The notes beneath the pieces were generated by a model. The model had not been told where the DNA came from. It searched no databases and was given only the letters and a program-made list of their open reading frames with translations. Shown here one piece after another: positions 61,033 to 64,000 of a DNA stretch of 64,000 nucleotides. Position 1 is the first letter of the stretch. Each line of letters opens with the position of its first letter. Made by a program: the position numbers and the translations under genes. Source of the stretch: Ophiocordyceps camponoti-saundersi (nom. inval.) (Eukaryota > Ascomycota > Sordariomycetes > Hypocreales > Ophiocordycipitaceae); contig PDHQ01000142.1 of assembly GCA_003339415.1 (NCBI GenBank), positions 23,327 to 87,326 on the forward strand. The letters are read 5' to 3'.

Positions 61033-61487
61033 GGCGTCGCGCAATCTTGGAAGTCCGCTATATGCCACATGTCCAGGCAGCCATGACCTTTTTGGGGGGG
61101 GGGGATCCTATCTTCTTCTCACAGCTCGTCAGGCTCTTAGGTGCAGTGGTGATGGCGATGGTGGCGATGGCGGTAGTGATGATGGTAAAGACGTGACACA
61201 ACCGCAAGGCTGCGCTTCTGCTTTTCCTGGTCCCCTTATCACCAGTCACTCACTTTCATTGGCCAGCACAGCTAGTGAGCCAGCCTAGCTGCATACTAAA
61301 CTAGTGGCTGTGCCGATGGATTATTAGGTCAGCCTCGTCAGCCTCATGCTCTCACTGGCTGTTGGGTGGTAGTTAGCAGCTGTCAAGGTACGAAGCAAAG
61401 CCTTGCCTTTGAAACCCTTTCACAGCATGTAGCCGGCAGACGAATAAACGGCCGAAGGACACAACATACACACCCTACCATTCAACC
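61033..61487. other. Divergent spacer, TRS23 and ATG17
   Basis: About 455 bp with a 10-G run at 61093-61102 and a GGTGATGGCGAT-type short repeat (about 61145-61185). No gene is supported. Confidence 0.5.
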
Positions 61488-63015
61488 ATGGCCGTCTCGT
61501 CCGCCGCCTCCTCGCGCCGTAGCGCAGCCTCTTCGTCGGCTTCATTGAGACGATCCGCCGACCGACAACAGCAACAGCATCAGCCCGCCGCCGCCGCCGC
61601 CGCCGTCTCGGCCGACGTGCTGGTGAGTCACCTGCTAGTAGCGAAGCGGTCTCTATCGTCGATGGGGCTGGTCCTACGGGCCAACGAGATCGCAACGGCG
61701 GCGCGTGCCGCTCACGAAGATACCGTCATGTTGGCGGCCCATATGCGCTTCCTTGGCGGTTCCATCGCCGATCAGGTCACTCTCCTCAAGCGGCTACGCA
61801 GAGGCTTCCAGGCTACGTACGAGTGGGGAAAACGCGACTTTAAGAAGCTCATCCGCGCCATGGACGAGGCTGACGGCAAGCTCGGCTCCACCATGGAGAT
61901 GCTGCGTGGTACCGAGGTGCAGGATGAGATGAGGCCGGTTGGCGAGGAAAGACGCAACTTGCTGGACTTTGTAGACGAGACGGGCGTGCACGCAATGCGT
62001 GAAGCCATGAAGAAGAGCATCGAGGAACTGCAGGTGAGGTCGATTCGGCTTCCCCGGTGCCCCTTATTTTAGGAATTCATATGCTGACTTGACGGGATGT
62101 GACAAGGGCATACAACAGTCATTCGATGGAGATCTTCTTCGATTCGACAACGACATTCGTCATCTGAAAAAGGCAACGGCCGAGCCACAGCAGCAGCAGC
62201 AGCAGCCGGCGGACAATCAGGCGACAGGATCGCTGGAACTGCTACTCAGCCTCGAAGATCACTCAGCCACCATGGCCCAGCTGCTGGCCTCGCTGACGAA
62301 ACACTTTGACATGTGCGTGACAGCCATCCGTACGACGGAAGGCGCCGCGGCGCTGGCGAGACGGCGGGCAGCCGAGGTGACGCAATCGCAAGAGGGCGAC
62401 GGCGTGTCCATCTCGGGCGTCATCGCAGAGGGTGAGTCCAGCTCGGTCGGCGGCGACCTCGAGCCGGAAACGGCGCAAGACCGAGCGGAGATGCTGCGGG
62501 TAGTGACGCAAGACGCGGGCGAGGTGGAAGACGTGGTGGGCGAGATCCAGCAACGGCTGTCCGAGATGGAACGCTCGAGCGCCATCCTGGACGAGCGAAG
62601 ACGCTGGGCCGAAAACAGGCACGGGGGCGCATCCGAGGCCTTTACCGTCCTCGCCGAGGTGGGAAACCGGCTGGCAGACTACCTCTCAGCCGAGGAGCAC
62701 TTCCGGGCCAGCTGGGAGACGGAAAAGGAGACGGTCATCGGCAGGCTTCGAGACATGGCGGAGATTCGCGACTTTTACGAGGGATACGGAAGCGCATACG
62801 CCAGCCTCCTCCTCGAGCTTGAGCGGAGGAGGAACGTGGAGCGGCAGGTGGAGGCCCTCTGGCGAAAGGCTCGGGAGGGAGTCGATCGGCTCCTGGAGGC
62901 GGATAGGGAGGCTCGGGATACGTTCCGGGCCAACGTCGGGGACTTTCTGCCGGCTGAGTGGGCGGGGGTGGGACCGCCTGCGGTTCGGAGGTGGAAGATA
63001 TTACCGGATGAGTGA
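61488..63015 (+). CDS. ATG17: Autophagy scaffold protein Atg17
   Basis: Two exons, 61488-62033 and 62107-63015, 484 residues, joined in phase 0 across a 73-nt intron (GTGAGG donor). A low-complexity Ser/Gln/Ala N-terminus is followed by all-helical sequence: [12 protein letters not shown], then [10 protein letters not shown]. The C-terminal end holds [11 protein letters not shown] and [10 protein letters not shown], hallmarks of the Atg17 family. Atg17 dimers form the crescent scaffold that, with Atg29-Atg31 and Atg13-Atg1, starts phagophore assembly. A short poly-Gln lies just after the intron. Confidence 0.95.
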
Positions 63016-63897
63016 AGAGTGAAGAGTGTGAGAGTGTTTCTGTATGTATGTATGTATGTATGTCTGTGTGTGAGTAGGTAGGTATGTAAGAAATTATGAG
63101 GGAGGGGATATGGAGAGAGGGAGGGAGGGAGGGAGATGAGTCTTATGGTGTGCTGGGTTGTGAGTTGTAAGCTGAACTGGTAGTTGCTATAGTAGCCGTT
63201 GTAGTAGGCAGAAGACTCAACTATGACGGTCTGACGAGGAGGTTCGCAACAACAGGTATGTATGTATGTAAGATGGATGGGATGAGGTTGAAAGACGTTG
63301 TTATCGATAGTCTCTGCCGGGACAGGTAGGTTTATATTGTATCTCGTGATGTTAGTTGTGTTGTCTGTCTCTGTCTGTTTAGAATCTCAACTTCCTATAT
63401 CGTCGTGATATATATGTATGTATGTATATGCATTCTTTTGAGAAACTGTGTTGGTAAAAGTTTAGGGCTCAACCCACGTGGAAGTTATAACCAGAAACAG
63501 GTTCGTCAACGCCCATGATTGTTAACGTATCTATGTATTACAGTTTACACACAGACACGACGAGGGTTGGTCTCCTCTCTACCGATACTCCATAACCCTA
63601 AACCATCCATCCATCCATCTCTATCCACCATATTATTATTACTATCCACCCATCAACCAAACACCCGTGAACGGAAACAGTAAAATCACGCACGTATGTA
63701 TGTATTTTCCATTCATCCACAGTTATAAAGACGGTTAATGCAAGGAAACAAACAAACCCCCCCCCTTTTTCCCTTTCCCTCTCTTTTTCCATCTCCCCTT
63801 TCCAACCCTCTTTTCATCAACGGAAACTCTTAACTCGAAAGAAACAAGTAACGTAGTAAAGCAGAAGAAAGCAAGCATAAACCCCCAACACGAAGCT
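63016..63897. other. Gene-free right end
   Basis: TATG microsatellites (63041-63063, 63255-63270, 63415-63428), a GGGA-type tract (about 63117-63135), CCATC repeats (63604-63620) and pyrimidine-rich sequence. No gene is seen. Confidence 0.6.
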
Positions 63898-63922
63898 CCC
63901 CCCCCCCCCCCCCCCCCCAACC

Positions 63923-64000
<78 letters not shown>
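63898..64000. repeat. Poly-C tract to window end
   Basis: About 100 nt of nearly pure C with a few A and G interruptions. It resembles the poly-G tracts on the other strand and may mark the edge of reliable assembly. Confidence 0.9.

Overview
The window is nuclear DNA of a filamentous ascomycete (Pezizomycotina, probably Sordariomycetes). This follows from short introns of about 45 to 125 nt with GTRAGT donors and CTRAC/CTRAY branch points, compact genes on both strands, and a set of recognisable fungal orthologues (Trs23, Atg17, Ctk3, Hat1, Rpn10, Mdn1, a fungal PKA catalytic subunit). No rRNA, tRNA, transposon or CRISPR array was recognised. All exon models below were built by hand from splice signals and checked for reading phase; family names rest on recognised motifs, not on database searches.

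Left end (1-8.7 kb): the window opens inside a gene whose visible part is a chain of introns separated by seven exons of exactly 3 nt each. This is the most unusual structure in the window. It is followed by a small EthD-like protein and, on the minus strand, a large ankyrin/RCC1/double-BTB protein of IBtk type whose two exons do not join in frame by any ordinary splice.

Accessory, secretion-rich block (8.7-22.5 kb): a secreted S10 serine carboxypeptidase, a 10-cysteine small secreted protein, a cyclopropane-fatty-acid-synthase-like methyltransferase, a large secreted Cys-repeat (oocyst-wall-like) protein, a duplicated-domain small secreted Cys protein, and a secreted protein with a possible acetoacetate-decarboxylase-like fold. 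Genes here are separated by 1-2 kb of gene-free DNA with microsatellites, telomere-like G-rich repeats and a 63-nt poly-G run.

Conserved block (24.4-63 kb): PKA catalytic subunit, CorA-like metal transporter, LMBR1-like membrane protein, Hat1, pyrroline-5-carboxylate reductase, Ctk3, mitochondrial L7/L12, midasin (4936 residues, the largest gene), a UMTA-like methyltransferase, Tma22/DENR, a borealin/Nbl1-like CPC subunit, Rpn10, Trs23 and Atg17. These are housekeeping functions (ribosome biogenesis, transcription elongation, chromatin, proteasome, vesicle tethering, autophagy) and look like ordinary local order rather than a pathway cluster. Several pairs are divergent and share short promoters.

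Sequence quality: the poly-G tracts near 19.8 and 26.3 kb, the 10-N gap at 26344 with an 83% identical 63-bp copy on each side, and the poly-C end of the window look wholly or partly like assembly artefacts.
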